Shown: piece after piece, positions 55,701-62,988 of the stretch
Position numbering within the stretch: the stretch's first letter is position 1
Layout: the number at the start of each line of letters is the position of its first letter
Source of the DNA: Galbibacter pacificus
Lineage (GTDB): Bacteria > Bacteroidota > Bacteroidia > Flavobacteriales > Flavobacteriaceae
Assembly: GCF_029603155.1 (NCBI RefSeq)
Contig: NZ_JAPMUA010000003.1
Location: forward strand, 434,001 to 498,000
Length of the DNA: 64,000 bases
Direction of reading: 5' to 3'
The notes under the pieces: generated by a model
Told to the model about the DNA's origin: nothing
Database searches by the model: none
Seen by the model: only the letters and a program-made list of their open reading frames with translations
Position numbers and translations under genes: made by a program

Positions 55701-56802
55701 GCAGTTAAATGTTTCGGCAAGTCTACAACCGTTTAAGGACTTGACAATCGATTTGGTGGCCGATCGGCAATATTCCGAATCGTATGCAGAGAATTATAAA
55801 ATTGAAGATATAAATGCAGATGGAGTTTTGGATTATAATGCGCTTATTCAAAATCAGTACGGCGATTTTTCTATCTCCACCATTATGATAGGAACTGCTT
55901 TTGATGCAGCCAAAGAAGCATCATCAGAAACATTCGACAAGTTTAGTGAAAACAGGATAATCGTGGCGCAGCGTTTGGCAGGCGAAGCAGAAAACCCCAA
56001 TGCGGCGGAATATCCCGAAGGTTACGGGCCAACCAATCAGGCTGTATTGTTGCCTGCTTTTTATGCAGCTTACACAGGGCAGAGTGCCAGCTCGGTTTCC
56101 TTGAAAGCTTTTAGAGATACTCCTTTACCCAACTGGACGGCCAAATATACAGGTTTAATGAGGTTGCAGTGGTTTAAGGATAATTTCAGGCGTTTTTCAT
56201 TAGGCCACGGGTACCGTTCAAGCTATAGCATAAACAGTTTTAGGTCGAATCTAGATTATGGCCAAGGAAGCCAATTCGATCAGGCGGGGAATTATAAAAA
56301 CGAAATTTTATATACCAACGTAACCCTGGTGGAACAGTTCAACCCACTATTACGAGTAGATTTTGAAATGAACAACTCGGTGAGCATTTTAGCAGAAATG
56401 AGAAAAGACAGGGCCCTGTCTTTGAGTTTCGATAACAACCTACTTACCGAAATGTCGGGCAAAGAATATGTGGTTGGATTGGGGTACAGAATTCCCGATC
56501 TCCGGTTTGTTACCAATATTGGCGGAAGACGAACCGTATTGAAAGGAGATTTAAATTTAAAGGCAGACCTGTCGCTCAGGGATAACATAACCGTTATACG
56601 GAACCTCGATATAAACACCAACCAGGTCACTGCCGGGCAGAACATTTGGGCATTGAAGTTTACGGCAGATTATGCCTTGACCAAGAATTTAACAACCCTG
56701 TTCTTTTACGACCATACGTTTTCAGAGTTCAAGGTTTCTACGGCATTTCCACAAACCACTATCCGTACAGGATTTACCCTGCGATATAATTTTGGAAATT
56801 AA
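49723..56802 (+). CDS. sprA: Gliding motility / type IX secretion translocon protein SprA
   Basis: A giant outer-membrane protein of 2359 residues, the expected size for SprA/Sov, which forms the 36-strand pore of the type IX secretion system. It exports adhesins and enzymes that carry C-terminal sorting domains. There is a signal peptide (about 1-22, ITAFSQ) and many aromatic beta strands throughout, ending TGFTLRYNFGN as barrel proteins do. Conserved segments include DLGVRFQKNDNPALSPRNRS near the N-terminus. ATG 49723 precedes a normal signal peptide and is preferred to TTG 49696. gldD and gldE in the same window support a working system. Confidence 0.96.
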   Translation: MNKRLKAILLLCSLLISITAFSQEESERQQDSTQSGVALGKIKLQDPESISSKYTYDPVTDKYIFTETIGDYDISYPVILTPEEYEKLVLKEQMKDYFKEKIDAVSGKEGTEEAQKNLLPSFYVNSNFFESIFGGNTIEVIPQGSVAMDLGVRFQKNDNPALSPRNRSNISFDFDQRISLSLLGKVGTRLSINANYDTEATFDFQNLIKLEYTPNEDDIIQKIEVGNVSMPLNSTLINGAQSLFGVKTELKFGKTTVTGVFSEQRSQSRSVTAQGDGTVNEFEILALDYDEDRHFFLSQFFRDQYDQALESYPFIRSQVQITRIEVWVTNRAQRTDNVRNVVALQDLGEPTPENTRINQNAPPGFFGTVNNLPRNGANAYDPFNIGGAGSALTQSIRDIATVQQGFNVPGYNPSQGFDYSILENARKLESGREYQLDTQLGYISLNQRLSNDEVLAVAFQYTYQGQVYQVGEFANDGVNATEFEENNGVVTQVNPQALVLKMLKSNITNVSDPVWDLMMKNIYSTGAFQLSQEDFRLNILYTDPSPINYITPVDEATWPQGLEERILLDVFNFDRLNVYNDPQSGGDGFFDFLPGITVDTQNGLIKFTKVEPFGEYLYDVLGDDSNYDAPNYTPNNDNQAKYVYRNMYKLTKAASLENAEKNKFVLKGRYKAQSSGGIPLGAFNVPRGSVRVTAGGRVLQEGIDYTVNYQAGTVQILDESLRASNTPIEVSVENNAVFGQQTRRFSGVHVEHQFNENFMLGGTFLNMSERPLTQKANFGVEPVNNTILGINGNYSKEIPFFTRLVNKLPSIDTDVASNLSIRGDFAYLIPGSPKSSDFDGETTSYLDDFEGAQAFIDIRSSLAWTLASAPIGYGGEIENDNVASRGKRAKMAWYTIDPIFYSNQRPGGVTEDDISTNQTRRIFIDEIFPQQDVAQGQTLVQPTLDIAYYPEEKGPYNDNGSFESLADQDRWGGIMRSVSSTNFEQSNVEFIQFWMLDPYYQDGPLPGQGGDLVFNLGNINEDILKDGRKQYENGLPLDSNPALVNTTEFGKVPSTQSLVYAFDANTSNRNTQDAGFDGLLDAEEASFYNNPGPDPALDNYQFYLEATGSILNRYYNYNNPQGNSPVQVGNTNRGSTTLPDVEDIDRDLTMNTVDSYFQYRIPIHPNIQRTDTYVTDIREVDVETPNNDSYRVRWIQFKVPIDEYEEAIGGITDIRSVSFMRMFLTGFSNPVVLRFGTLDLVRGDWRNYSSSLQPEDDPDPNDDGTFVDVNTVNIQENEQREPIPYRLPPGVVREQLNNNNTIIRQNEQSLSFAVCDLETEDSRGVFKNINIDVRQYKRIKMFVHAEQYETTPVSDGDLVAFLRLGTDFTENYYQVEVPLQITPPGTTDPETIWPDINNIDLPLSLLSKIKAQGINDGTLQDVTYYDGDGNVIDEFAPRELGQMRVAVKGNPSLGNIRAAMVGVKNPSTVVGDNVCGEVWFNELRLAELDNNGGWAAVAAMDLNLADFANISATGNMSTSGFGNIDQTPNERSREDVRGYALNTNVNLGQLLPKQWGIQLPMNYSVSEELITPEFDPLYQDIKLEDRLDAAETPEQEDRIRNQSEDYTKRKSINFIGVRKNRGAEQKPKVYDIENFTLNFAYNQVEHRDFEVENFKDQNVRTGFLYNHNFQPVEVIPLKNADSVLKSKYWNWLKEFNFNLLPTSVSINSNYTRTFNRQSFRQVFEAGDTSDFLSLPEVQQRNYMFDWQYAVNYNLTKSLQFNFTASNNSIIKNYFDVDENGDEVVNPDLALWNDFWNVGDPNRHAQQLQINYDIPFDKIPFLSFLSGTYAYTGDFDWQRGSDVLNDIAGENLNTIQNANTHNLNGALTMDKLYSYIGLTRKSGNGGEQSSRGALPIADPDGKPQEEDKKDKKYGAYNTFIDLATMVKRINVSYSSNSGKVLPGYTESIGFLGTLRPSWGFVFGSQADVRFAAAQKGWLTTFPEFNQQYMSREATQLNVSASLQPFKDLTIDLVADRQYSESYAENYKIEDINADGVLDYNALIQNQYGDFSISTIMIGTAFDAAKEASSETFDKFSENRIIVAQRLAGEAENPNAAEYPEGYGPTNQAVLLPAFYAAYTGQSASSVSLKAFRDTPLPNWTAKYTGLMRLQWFKDNFRRFSLGHGYRSSYSINSFRSNLDYGQGSQFDQAGNYKNEILYTNVTLVEQFNPLLRVDFEMNNSVSILAEMRKDRALSLSFDNNLLTEMSGKEYVVGLGYRIPDLRFVTNIGGRRTVLKGDLNLKADLSLRDNITVIRNLDINTNQVTAGQNIWALKFTADYALTKNLTTLFFYDHTFSEFKVSTAFPQTTIRTGFTLRYNFGN

Positions 56803-56814
56803 CACCTTTTCTGT

Positions 56815-56845
56815 TTGAAATCAATCCTATAAAGAATTACATTTG
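56815..56845 (+). promoter_or_regulatory. Promoter of gcvH
   Basis: TTG (56815-56817) is followed after 20 bp by TACATTTG (56838-56845). This fits the Bacteroidota -33/-7 promoter. The box ends 30 bp before the gcvH ATG. Confidence 0.75.
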
Positions 56846-56875
56846 TCCAGCTAATAAATTAATCTTTTATATCTT

Positions 56876-57259
56876 ATGAATATTCCTTCAGAATTAAAAT
56901 ACACAAAAGACCACGAATGGGTTAAGATCGAAGGGGATGTAGCAACTGTAGGCGTTACGGACTTTGCGCAAAGCGAATTGGGAGATATTGTTTACGTAGA
57001 AGTGGAAACCGTTGACGAGACCCTTGAAAGAGAAGAGGTTTTCGGTACCGTAGAAGCAGTAAAAACCGTTTCAGACCTGTTTTTGCCCCTTTCTGGCGAA
57101 ATAACCGAGTTCAATGAATCTCTTGAAGACGAACCTGAAAAAGTAAATACCGATCCTTACGGTGAAGGATGGATGATAAAAATTAAAATTTCCGATACAT
57201 CAGAAATAGACGATTTGTTAAGCGATGCCGATTATAAAGAACTTGTTGGCACTTCATAA
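56876..57259 (+). CDS. gcvH: Glycine cleavage system H protein
   Basis: The 127-residue lipoyl carrier of the glycine cleavage system shuttles the aminomethyl group between P, T and L proteins. The lipoyl lysine is K63 in the family motif VFGTVEAVKTVSDLFLPLSG. N-terminal YTKDHEWV is also conserved. gcvP and gcvT are not in the window. The VanZ gene overlaps its 3' end by 35 bp if its ATG start is used. It lies next to sprA as in other Flavobacteriia. Confidence 0.97.
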   Translation: MNIPSELKYTKDHEWVKIEGDVATVGVTDFAQSELGDIVYVEVETVDETLEREEVFGTVEAVKTVSDLFLPLSGEITEFNESLEDEPEKVNTDPYGEGWMIKIKISDTSEIDDLLSDADYKELVGTS

Positions 57260-57620
57260 AAACACATATCTTTTTTTGGCCGTAAGCTGGCTATGCCTCA
57301 TTACTTTGGCAAGTTTGGTTTCTGTTAAGATTGTACAGGAAGTAGAACATGGAATGGAAGTCCCGGATAAATTGGTGCACGGGGTTTTTTACTTTGTGAA
57401 CACCCTGCTTTTTTTCCTCTATTTTAATAAAAGCCAAATTAAAAATGCCATCGTTAAAGTTTCGCTGTTTTCTTTTGTATATGGTATAATTATTGAGGTA
57501 TTACAATATGTGCTTCCATATGAAAGATCTTTCGATTTGAAAGATATTATAGCAAATTCAATGGGAATTTTAATAGCTATCTTTTTGATAAAGTACGCTT
57601 TAATCACCAGATTGCGTTAA
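57225..57620 (+). CDS. VanZ-like membrane protein
   Basis: A 131-residue protein with four helices (near 16-34, 45-62, 70-90 and 105-125), of the VanZ-like family. Key segments are DKLVHGVFYFVNTLLFFLYF (about 47-66) and YGIIIEVLQYVLPYERSFDL (about 86-105), with H51 and E91 conserved. VanZ proteins lower teicoplanin binding in some Gram-positives. The Bacteroidota versions have no known role. ATG 57225 overlaps gcvH by 35 bp, and TTG 57243 or 57246 would shorten the overlap. Confidence 0.82.
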   Translation: MPIIKNLLALHKNTYLFLAVSWLCLITLASLVSVKIVQEVEHGMEVPDKLVHGVFYFVNTLLFFLYFNKSQIKNAIVKVSLFSFVYGIIIEVLQYVLPYERSFDLKDIIANSMGILIAIFLIKYALITRLR

Positions 57621-57684
57621 AAAGGGAAATTAAATTGGAAATTATCTAAATAAATAATTAAATTAGCAAACAAATAAATAGATT

Positions 57685-58395
57685 ATGGAACCTAAAAAGA
57701 ATCCAAAAGCCGATTTAACTCGTAATAGCGGTTTATACTTCGCTATAGGGTTGGCTTTGATTTCATTTCTAACTTGGCGAGCTATCGAGTGGAAAAAGTA
57801 CGATAAAGTTGAGGCTTTTAATTATACACTGGATGTAGATGATCAGTTAGAGGAAGAAGTGCCTTTAACCGAACAAATTAAAACCCCACCACCTCCACCA
57901 CCACCAGCTGCGCCAGAAGTTATTGAAGTGGTTGAAGATGAAGAAGAAGTTGAAGAGACTGTAATTGAGTCAACCGAAACATCACAAGAAGAAGAAATCG
58001 TTGAGGTTGAAGAAATTGAAGAAGTAGAAGAACCGGTAGATGTAGATGTGCCATTTACGGTAATTGAAGATAAACCAATGTTCGAAGAGTGTAAAGGGGT
58101 GCCAAAAGCTCAGCAGTTTGCCTGTTTTAAGGAAAACCTTGATAAGCACGTAAGAAAAACATTTAAATACCCCGAAATGGCTCAAGAAATGGGTATTCAA
58201 GGAAGGGTATATGTAAATTTCCGTATCAATAAAGATGGTACCATTACCATTCTTAACACAAGGGCTCCGGACAAATCTTTGGATGAAGAGGCAAGGCGTA
58301 TTATTAATAAATTGCCTAAACTTATTCCTGGTAAACAACGTGGAAGGCCTACACCGGTAACTTTTGCATATCCAATTGTGTTTAAATTGAATTAA
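57685..58395 (+). CDS. TonB-family energy transducer
   Basis: A 236-residue TonB-like protein. It has an N-terminal membrane helix (about 17-32), a proline stretch (TPPPPPPPAAP, about 68-78), a long Glu-rich linker (about 80-128) and a C-terminal TonB domain (about 150-236, RKTFKYPEMAQEMGIQGRVY). A cysteine pair, C137 and C148, precedes the domain. It passes proton-motive energy from ExbBD to outer-membrane receptors. The unusual acidic linker differs from the Pro/Lys-rich linker of E. coli TonB. A terminator separates it from a second TonB-like gene. Confidence 0.92.
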   Translation: MEPKKNPKADLTRNSGLYFAIGLALISFLTWRAIEWKKYDKVEAFNYTLDVDDQLEEEVPLTEQIKTPPPPPPPAAPEVIEVVEDEEEVEETVIESTETSQEEEIVEVEEIEEVEEPVDVDVPFTVIEDKPMFEECKGVPKAQQFACFKENLDKHVRKTFKYPEMAQEMGIQGRVYVNFRINKDGTITILNTRAPDKSLDEEARRIINKLPKLIPGKQRGRPTPVTFAYPIVFKLN

Positions 58396-58417
58396 TAAGA
58401 AAACTCCTTATTATATA

Positions 58418-58447
58418 CAAAGCCTGGGCATTTGCCCGGGCTTTTTT
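58418..58447 (+). terminator. Terminator of the first tonB-like gene
   Basis: AAAGCCTGGGCA and TGCCCGGGCTTT pair with one G-U around a 2- to 3-base loop, and are followed by a T-run. It is a strong intrinsic terminator, so the second tonB-like gene has its own promoter. Confidence 0.9.
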
Positions 58448-58505
58448 TGTTTGGTACGCTTGTTGAGAATGTTTAAGAGAACATTAACATTTAAATCAAT
58501 GAGTT

Positions 58506-59285
58506 ATGAAAAACTTTAAACCATTTAAGCAAAAGAGTGCTTCCGCACCAAATCAGTCAAGAACAACGAAAAAAGATTTTTCTATTAAAGGAGGAGTCTT
58601 TAGGTTTCAAATCGGCCTCGTAATCGGGCTGGCCGTATGTTATGCTTTAATCGAATCGGCCTTTGCGGTACCAAACATCCCCGTAAATAACCCCAAGACA
58701 GTCCTGGAAGATGATAAAGTGTATGTAATGCCCGATTTCGAGATAGAAGAGGTCAAGAACAAAAAGATAAACAATGAACCTGTTGCAAAGTCACAAGTTA
58801 CCGATGAAGTAAAAGTGGTTGATAACGATACCAAAGTAGAGGCAAAAAAAGAATTTATAAATAAAACCGATGCCGTAGAAGTTGATGTAGACGATATCGT
58901 GGTTCCTACAATAGAAGAAGACCCGGGGCCAATTTCAATTGTATCTGTAGAGTTTGTGCCAGTATACCCGGGATGCGAATCTTTGGCTTCTAATGATGAA
59001 AAAAGAGAATGCATGAGCGAAAAAATAAATAGAATTGTTCAAAAAAACTTTAATACTTCAATTGCTTCCGATTATGGTTTAAGCGGAAGACTTCGTATTG
59101 ACGTACAGTTTAAAATAGATAAACAAGGCAACGTATCCGATGTAAAGGTAAGGGCGCCCCATCCATCATTAGAGCATGAAGCAGAAAGAGTGACCAAACT
59201 GATACCGCAAATGAAACCCGGAAAGCAAGGAAATAAAGAAGTAGAGGTGGTGTTTTTAAAACCGATAATTTTTAAAGTAGAGTAA
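58506..59285 (+). CDS. Second TonB-family protein without proline-rich linker
   Basis: A 259-residue protein with one N-terminal helix (FQIGLVIGLAVCYALIESAF, about 34-53), an acidic/lysine-rich linker (about 60-150) and a C-terminal TonB domain (about 175-259, SDYGLSGRLRIDVQFKIDKQ). The motif PVYPGCESLASNDEKRECMS has two cysteines (about 158 and 170), as in the first copy. It lacks the proline spacer of that copy. The two genes are probably old duplicates serving different receptors or motor complexes. Confidence 0.88.
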   Translation: MKNFKPFKQKSASAPNQSRTTKKDFSIKGGVFRFQIGLVIGLAVCYALIESAFAVPNIPVNNPKTVLEDDKVYVMPDFEIEEVKNKKINNEPVAKSQVTDEVKVVDNDTKVEAKKEFINKTDAVEVDVDDIVVPTIEEDPGPISIVSVEFVPVYPGCESLASNDEKRECMSEKINRIVQKNFNTSIASDYGLSGRLRIDVQFKIDKQGNVSDVKVRAPHPSLEHEAERVTKLIPQMKPGKQGNKEVEVVFLKPIIFKVE

Positions 59286-59297
59286 TTCCTTAAATCA

Positions 59298-59328
59298 TTG
59301 CATAAAAAGCTTTTGTGAGTTATCTTTG
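59298..59328 (+). promoter_or_regulatory. Promoter of the cytochrome oxidase assembly operon
   Basis: TTG (59298-59300) is followed after 20 bp by TATCTTTG (59321-59328), then CACCC. The -33/-7 fit is complete. The box ends 21 bp before the ctaB ATG. Confidence 0.78.
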
Positions 59329-59349
59329 CACCCGATTTAGAAAGGATAG

Positions 59350-60255
59350 ATGAAAACCGTATTGGATACAACTACAAAAACAAAACCGCTTTCCCTGATA
59401 TTTGATGATTTTAAACAAATTACCAAAGCGGGACTTGCGTTTAGCGTTGTTTTTTCCTCTATTGCCGGCTATTTATTGGGTGCAGATAATTTTAGCCTAA
59501 AAATATTGTTGCTACTGGTCTTTGGCGGTTACTTTATGGTCGGGGCTTCCAATGCATTCAATCAATTAATAGAAAAAGATTTGGATGCACTTATGAAGCG
59601 TACCCAAAACAGGCCTATCCCATCAGGAAGAATGTCGGTAAATACAGCTTTTTCCATAGCGGTGGTTTTTACCATTTTAGGTGTAATAACATTGTATATA
59701 GTCAACCCTAAAACGGCCATGTTTGGCGCCATTTCCATATTTTTATACACCTGTGTCTATACGCCGTTAAAGACCAAAACCCCCTTGGCGGTTTTTGTAG
59801 GGGCATTTCCGGGCGCCATCCCTTTTATGTTGGGCTGGGTAGCGGCAACAAATGATTTTGGAATAGAACCCGGGACTTTGTTCATGATACAGTTTTTTTG
59901 GCAGTTCCCCCATTTTTGGGCAATTGGCTGGATGCTGGATGAAGATTACAACAGAGCAGGTTTTAAAATGTTGCCAACCGGAAAAAAAGATAAGGCCACG
60001 GCACTGCAAATAATAATGTATACTATCTGGATGATATTGGCTTCCGTGTTTCCGGTAACGGGGCTTACGGGAAAATTGGATCTTTCTATTTTTGCGGCAG
60101 TCATCATTTTTGTCATGGGTATAGGGATGTTGTATTTTGCATTCAAATTATATCATAAAAGAGACAATAAAACAGCAAGGGCACTAATGTTGGCAAGCGT
60201 AAGCTATATTTCGCTCATGCAAATTGTATATGTACTAGATAAATTTATAAGTTGA
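59350..60255 (+). CDS. ctaB: Protohaem IX farnesyltransferase (haem O synthase)
   Basis: Also called cyoE. It adds a farnesyl group to haem b, giving haem O for terminal oxidases. The 301-residue UbiA-type membrane protein has about nine helices. Its prenyl-diphosphate Mg2+ motif lies in NAFNQLIEKDLDALMKRTQN (68-87). The second acidic segment is WMLDEDYNRAGFKMLP (about 195-210). The gene overlaps the next by 4 bp, so it leads a cytochrome oxidase operon. Confidence 0.95.
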   Translation: MKTVLDTTTKTKPLSLIFDDFKQITKAGLAFSVVFSSIAGYLLGADNFSLKILLLLVFGGYFMVGASNAFNQLIEKDLDALMKRTQNRPIPSGRMSVNTAFSIAVVFTILGVITLYIVNPKTAMFGAISIFLYTCVYTPLKTKTPLAVFVGAFPGAIPFMLGWVAATNDFGIEPGTLFMIQFFWQFPHFWAIGWMLDEDYNRAGFKMLPTGKKDKATALQIIMYTIWMILASVFPVTGLTGKLDLSIFAAVIIFVMGIGMLYFAFKLYHKRDNKTARALMLASVSYISLMQIVYVLDKFIS

Positions 60256-60836
60256 TGGATTTAACCCAAGGAAGTAACGAACTGAAGAACGCCAGAGCAA
60301 AAAAAATGATGCTTTGGTTCGGGATGATAAGTATAGCAATGATGTTCGCGGGCCTAACAAGTGCGTATGTTGTAAGTAAATCAAGGCCTGATTGGGTTTC
60401 TGAAATAGAAATACCCGTTGCCTTTGTTATAAGTACCGTTGCTATTGTAATAAGTAGCATAACCTTTTACCTTTCAAAAAAAGCCATTGAAAAAAGCGAT
60501 AGAAAAGCGGCAACCTTGTTATTGTTAACCACCTTTGTGTTAGGGTTGTTGTTTGTTTTTTTTCAATTTCAAGGTTTTTCACAAATAGTAGATGCCGGTT
60601 ATTATTTCACCGGAAGCGAAAGTACCATTACCACATCTTTCCTGTATGCCATTGTCTTTTCGCATTTAGTGCACGTATTTGCTGGTTTATTGGTGCTTGT
60701 GGTAGTAATTTATAATCATTTTAAAGAAAAGTATAAACCGGGGCAAACCCTTGGTTTAGAACTTGGTGCGATGTTTTGGCACTTTTTAGACTTTTTGTGG
60801 GTATATTTGATTTTATTTTTCTATTTCTTTAGATAA
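60252..60836 (+). CDS. Cytochrome c oxidase subunit III (short form)
   Basis: A 194-residue haem-copper oxidase subunit III with five helices. Conserved parts include KMMLWFGMISIAMMFAGLTS (about 18-37) and FSHLVHVFAGLLVLVVVIYN (about 137-156), and the C-terminal FWHFLDFLWVYLILFFYFF. It overlaps ctaB by 4 bp. Subunits I and II (coxA, coxB) are not in this window. A longer subunit III follows immediately, a pairing that is usual in Bacteroidota oxidases. Confidence 0.93.
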   Translation: MMDLTQGSNELKNARAKKMMLWFGMISIAMMFAGLTSAYVVSKSRPDWVSEIEIPVAFVISTVAIVISSITFYLSKKAIEKSDRKAATLLLLTTFVLGLLFVFFQFQGFSQIVDAGYYFTGSESTITTSFLYAIVFSHLVHVFAGLLVLVVVIYNHFKEKYKPGQTLGLELGAMFWHFLDFLWVYLILFFYFFR

Positions 60837-60886
60837 ATAAAAAACGTAAATTTGACAAATTTTAAAATAAGAATACTTTAACATTT

Positions 60887-61864
60887 ATGGAAGCTACTGT
60901 TACTACAGGTTCTGAAGAAAAAGTTTGGAGTGGGGGAAACGAACCACTTGGCGCAAGTTATGGTAAAATGATGATGTGGTTTTTTATCGTATCCGATGCG
61001 TTGACTTTTTCTGGTTTTTTAGCCGCTTACGGTTTTTCAAGATACAAGTTTATAGAAACTTGGCCAATTGCCGATGAAGTGTTTACACACTTTCCGTTTT
61101 TACACGGTGTTGACGCCCCAATGTATTATGTGGCGTTTATGACATTTATCTTAATATTTTCATCTGTTACCATGGTATTGGCAGTAGATGCAGGTCACCA
61201 TTTAAAGAAAAACAAGGTTATTTGGTACATGTTTGCAACCATTATAGGTGGTTTAATATTCGTAGGCTCTCAGGCTTGGGAATGGAAAAACTTTATCAAA
61301 GGCGAGTATGGTGCAGTAGAGTTAAGATCGGGCAGGATACTTCAGTTTCTAGATGCAACCACGGGAGAACGCGTGGCTTTGGCAGATTTTGCAAAACCAT
61401 TGCATGGCGAAAGGGTTACCCAGCATTCCAACGAAGGAGTATGGTATGAGTCTGAAACCACATTGTCTTCTTTTTCGGTTGAAGAAGTAGTAGCCGGTTT
61501 TGAAGCAAATAAAAATATTGTTGCCAGAACTGAACAATCTGACGAGCATGGCAAAAAAATAATACTTTCGAGAGAGCAAACCGCAGAACGCCTTTCTCAA
61601 GCAACATTGGTTGTAGAAGGTGCAAATTTAGTCCATAACGAATATGGAAATCGCTTATTTGCAGACTTCTTCTTCTTTATTACAGGGTTTCACGGATTCC
61701 ATGTATTCTCTGGGGTAATTATCAATATCATTATCTTTATCAATGTTATTTTAGGAACATACGAAAGAAGAAAAAGTTACGAAATGGTAGAAAAAGTAGG
61801 TCTGTACTGGCACTTTGTAGACCTTGTATGGGTATTTGTATTTACCTTCTTTTACCTTGTATAA
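60887..61864 (+). CDS. Cytochrome c oxidase subunit III with soluble insertion
   Basis: A 325-residue subunit III. Helices 1-3 (about 25-130) and the last two (about 259-325, ending WHFVDLVWVFVFTFFYLV) are normal. Between residues about 141 and 257, a soluble insertion of roughly 115 residues with charged and beta-like sequence (GRILQFLDATTGERVALADF and onward) is present. This is longer than the E. coli or Paracoccus proteins, and similar insertions occur in Bacteroidota. The insertion might face the periplasm and touch cytochrome c or the alternative complex III. A TAAATTTG -7 box lies at 60847-60854. Confidence 0.93.
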   Translation: MEATVTTGSEEKVWSGGNEPLGASYGKMMMWFFIVSDALTFSGFLAAYGFSRYKFIETWPIADEVFTHFPFLHGVDAPMYYVAFMTFILIFSSVTMVLAVDAGHHLKKNKVIWYMFATIIGGLIFVGSQAWEWKNFIKGEYGAVELRSGRILQFLDATTGERVALADFAKPLHGERVTQHSNEGVWYESETTLSSFSVEEVVAGFEANKNIVARTEQSDEHGKKIILSREQTAERLSQATLVVEGANLVHNEYGNRLFADFFFFITGFHGFHVFSGVIINIIIFINVILGTYERRKSYEMVEKVGLYWHFVDLVWVFVFTFFYLV

Positions 61865-61882
61865 ATTATTTAGTTAAAAAAA

Positions 61883-62230
61883 ATGGCACACGCACACGAA
61901 TCAAATACAAAAAGAATCTGGACAGTTTTTGGAATTATGTCCGTTATTACAATTGTAGAAGTTATTTTAGGTATTGTACGTCCCGAATTTTTAGAAGGCC
62001 ATGTGCTGGGGATGAAAATGCTCAACTGGATTTTCATCATCCTAACCTTGGTAAAAGCATATTACATTGCATGGGCCTTTATGCACCTTGAAGGAGAAAA
62101 GGGAAGTTTTAGGTGGTCTATTGTATTGCCACTTTTAATCTTAATTCCGTATCTGGCATTTATCTTGCTCGTGGAAGGAAATTATATCCACGATGTATAC
62201 CATGACGGCTTTGTAAGTTGGGATTTTTAA
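61883..62230 (+). CDS. Cytochrome c oxidase subunit IV (prokaryotic type)
   Basis: A 115-residue protein with three helices (about 13-32, 45-68 and 82-103), matching the COX4_pro family that accompanies bacterial oxidase subunit III genes. Conserved residues are seen in AYYIAWAFMHLEGEKGSFRW (about 57-76). It lies 18 bp after subunit III, followed by an intrinsic terminator. Confidence 0.9.
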   Translation: MAHAHESNTKRIWTVFGIMSVITIVEVILGIVRPEFLEGHVLGMKMLNWIFIILTLVKAYYIAWAFMHLEGEKGSFRWSIVLPLLILIPYLAFILLVEGNYIHDVYHDGFVSWDF

Positions 62231-62248
62231 TACTTTAACAATACAAAT

Positions 62249-62275
62249 AAGGCGGTTTTAAACCGTCTTTTTTAT
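62249..62275 (+). terminator. Terminator after cytochrome oxidase subunit IV
   Basis: Stem AAGGCGGTT / AACCGTCTT with one G-U and a 3-base loop is followed by TTTTATTTTT. It overlaps the next gene's -7 box TATTTTTG at 62273-62280, so read-through and new initiation may both feed the SCO genes. Confidence 0.82.
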
Positions 62276-62280
62276 TTTTG
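62273..62280 (+). promoter_or_regulatory. Candidate -7 box for the SCO-like gene pair
   Basis: TATTTTTG is followed by CACCAG, a variant of the extended -7 form. It ends 27 bp before the gene's ATG. No -33 TTG is visible. Confidence 0.45.
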
Positions 62281-62307
62281 CACCAGTTTTAAACATACTA
62301 CTGCCAG

Positions 62308-62988
62308 ATGAAGAAATATATTGTTCTTGGAGTGCTTTTTATACTTCCTATAGTTGTTTACCTTTTTTTTGCTTCGGGCGTGAATAATTTTGGGAAATTG
62401 CCAGTTCTTCAACAAAAAGTAGAAAATATAGGGTATCTAAAAGACTCTGAAGGAGAGGCGGTCGATTTTAAAGGGAATATCACTGTTTTGGGCTTTCTTG
62501 GCAAAAAAATTGAAAGTAAAAAATTAAATGCCTTTAATTTAAACCAAAAAATATACAAAAGATTCAATGGTTTTAAAGACTTTCAGTTTATAACATTGGT
62601 CCCAGCTGGTACAGAAGAACAGGTGCAAGCTTTAAAAAATGAACTTAGCCCGTTGGCAAATGTATCTAATTGGCATTTTGTATTTGCATCAGAAGAAAAA
62701 ATAGAATCTGTTTTCAAAAGTTTGCAAACCCCTTATTCTTTAGATGAAAACCTTTATACACCTTATGTCTTTATAATTGATAAAGATGTAGCCCTTAGGG
62801 GTCGCTTAAAAGATGATGATGCCAAAAAAGAATTGTTTGGCTACGATGCAACTTCTGTAGCGGTAATCAATAATAAAATGATTGACGATATTAAGGTGTT
62901 GCTGGCAGAATATAGATTGGCACTTAAGAATAATGGAAGTCCGTCAAAAAGGGGCTCATATTTAAAATACAATCAAGATGAAGAATAA
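62308..62988 (+). CDS. Cysteine-free SCO-like membrane protein
   Basis: A 226-residue protein with one N-terminal helix (about 5-22) and a thioredoxin-like domain with the same strand order as the SCO protein encoded next (for example ITVLGFLGKKIESKKLNAFN in the place of the SCO VEFFFTTCPSICP stretch). It has no cysteine at all, so it cannot bind copper or do thiol chemistry in the SCO manner. It overlaps the SCO gene by 11 bp, so the two are translated together. It may be a structural partner or a decayed copy kept for a different role. Confidence 0.75.
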   Translation: MKKYIVLGVLFILPIVVYLFFASGVNNFGKLPVLQQKVENIGYLKDSEGEAVDFKGNITVLGFLGKKIESKKLNAFNLNQKIYKRFNGFKDFQFITLVPAGTEEQVQALKNELSPLANVSNWHFVFASEEKIESVFKSLQTPYSLDENLYTPYVFIIDKDVALRGRLKDDDAKKELFGYDATSVAVINNKMIDDIKVLLAEYRLALKNNGSPSKRGSYLKYNQDEE

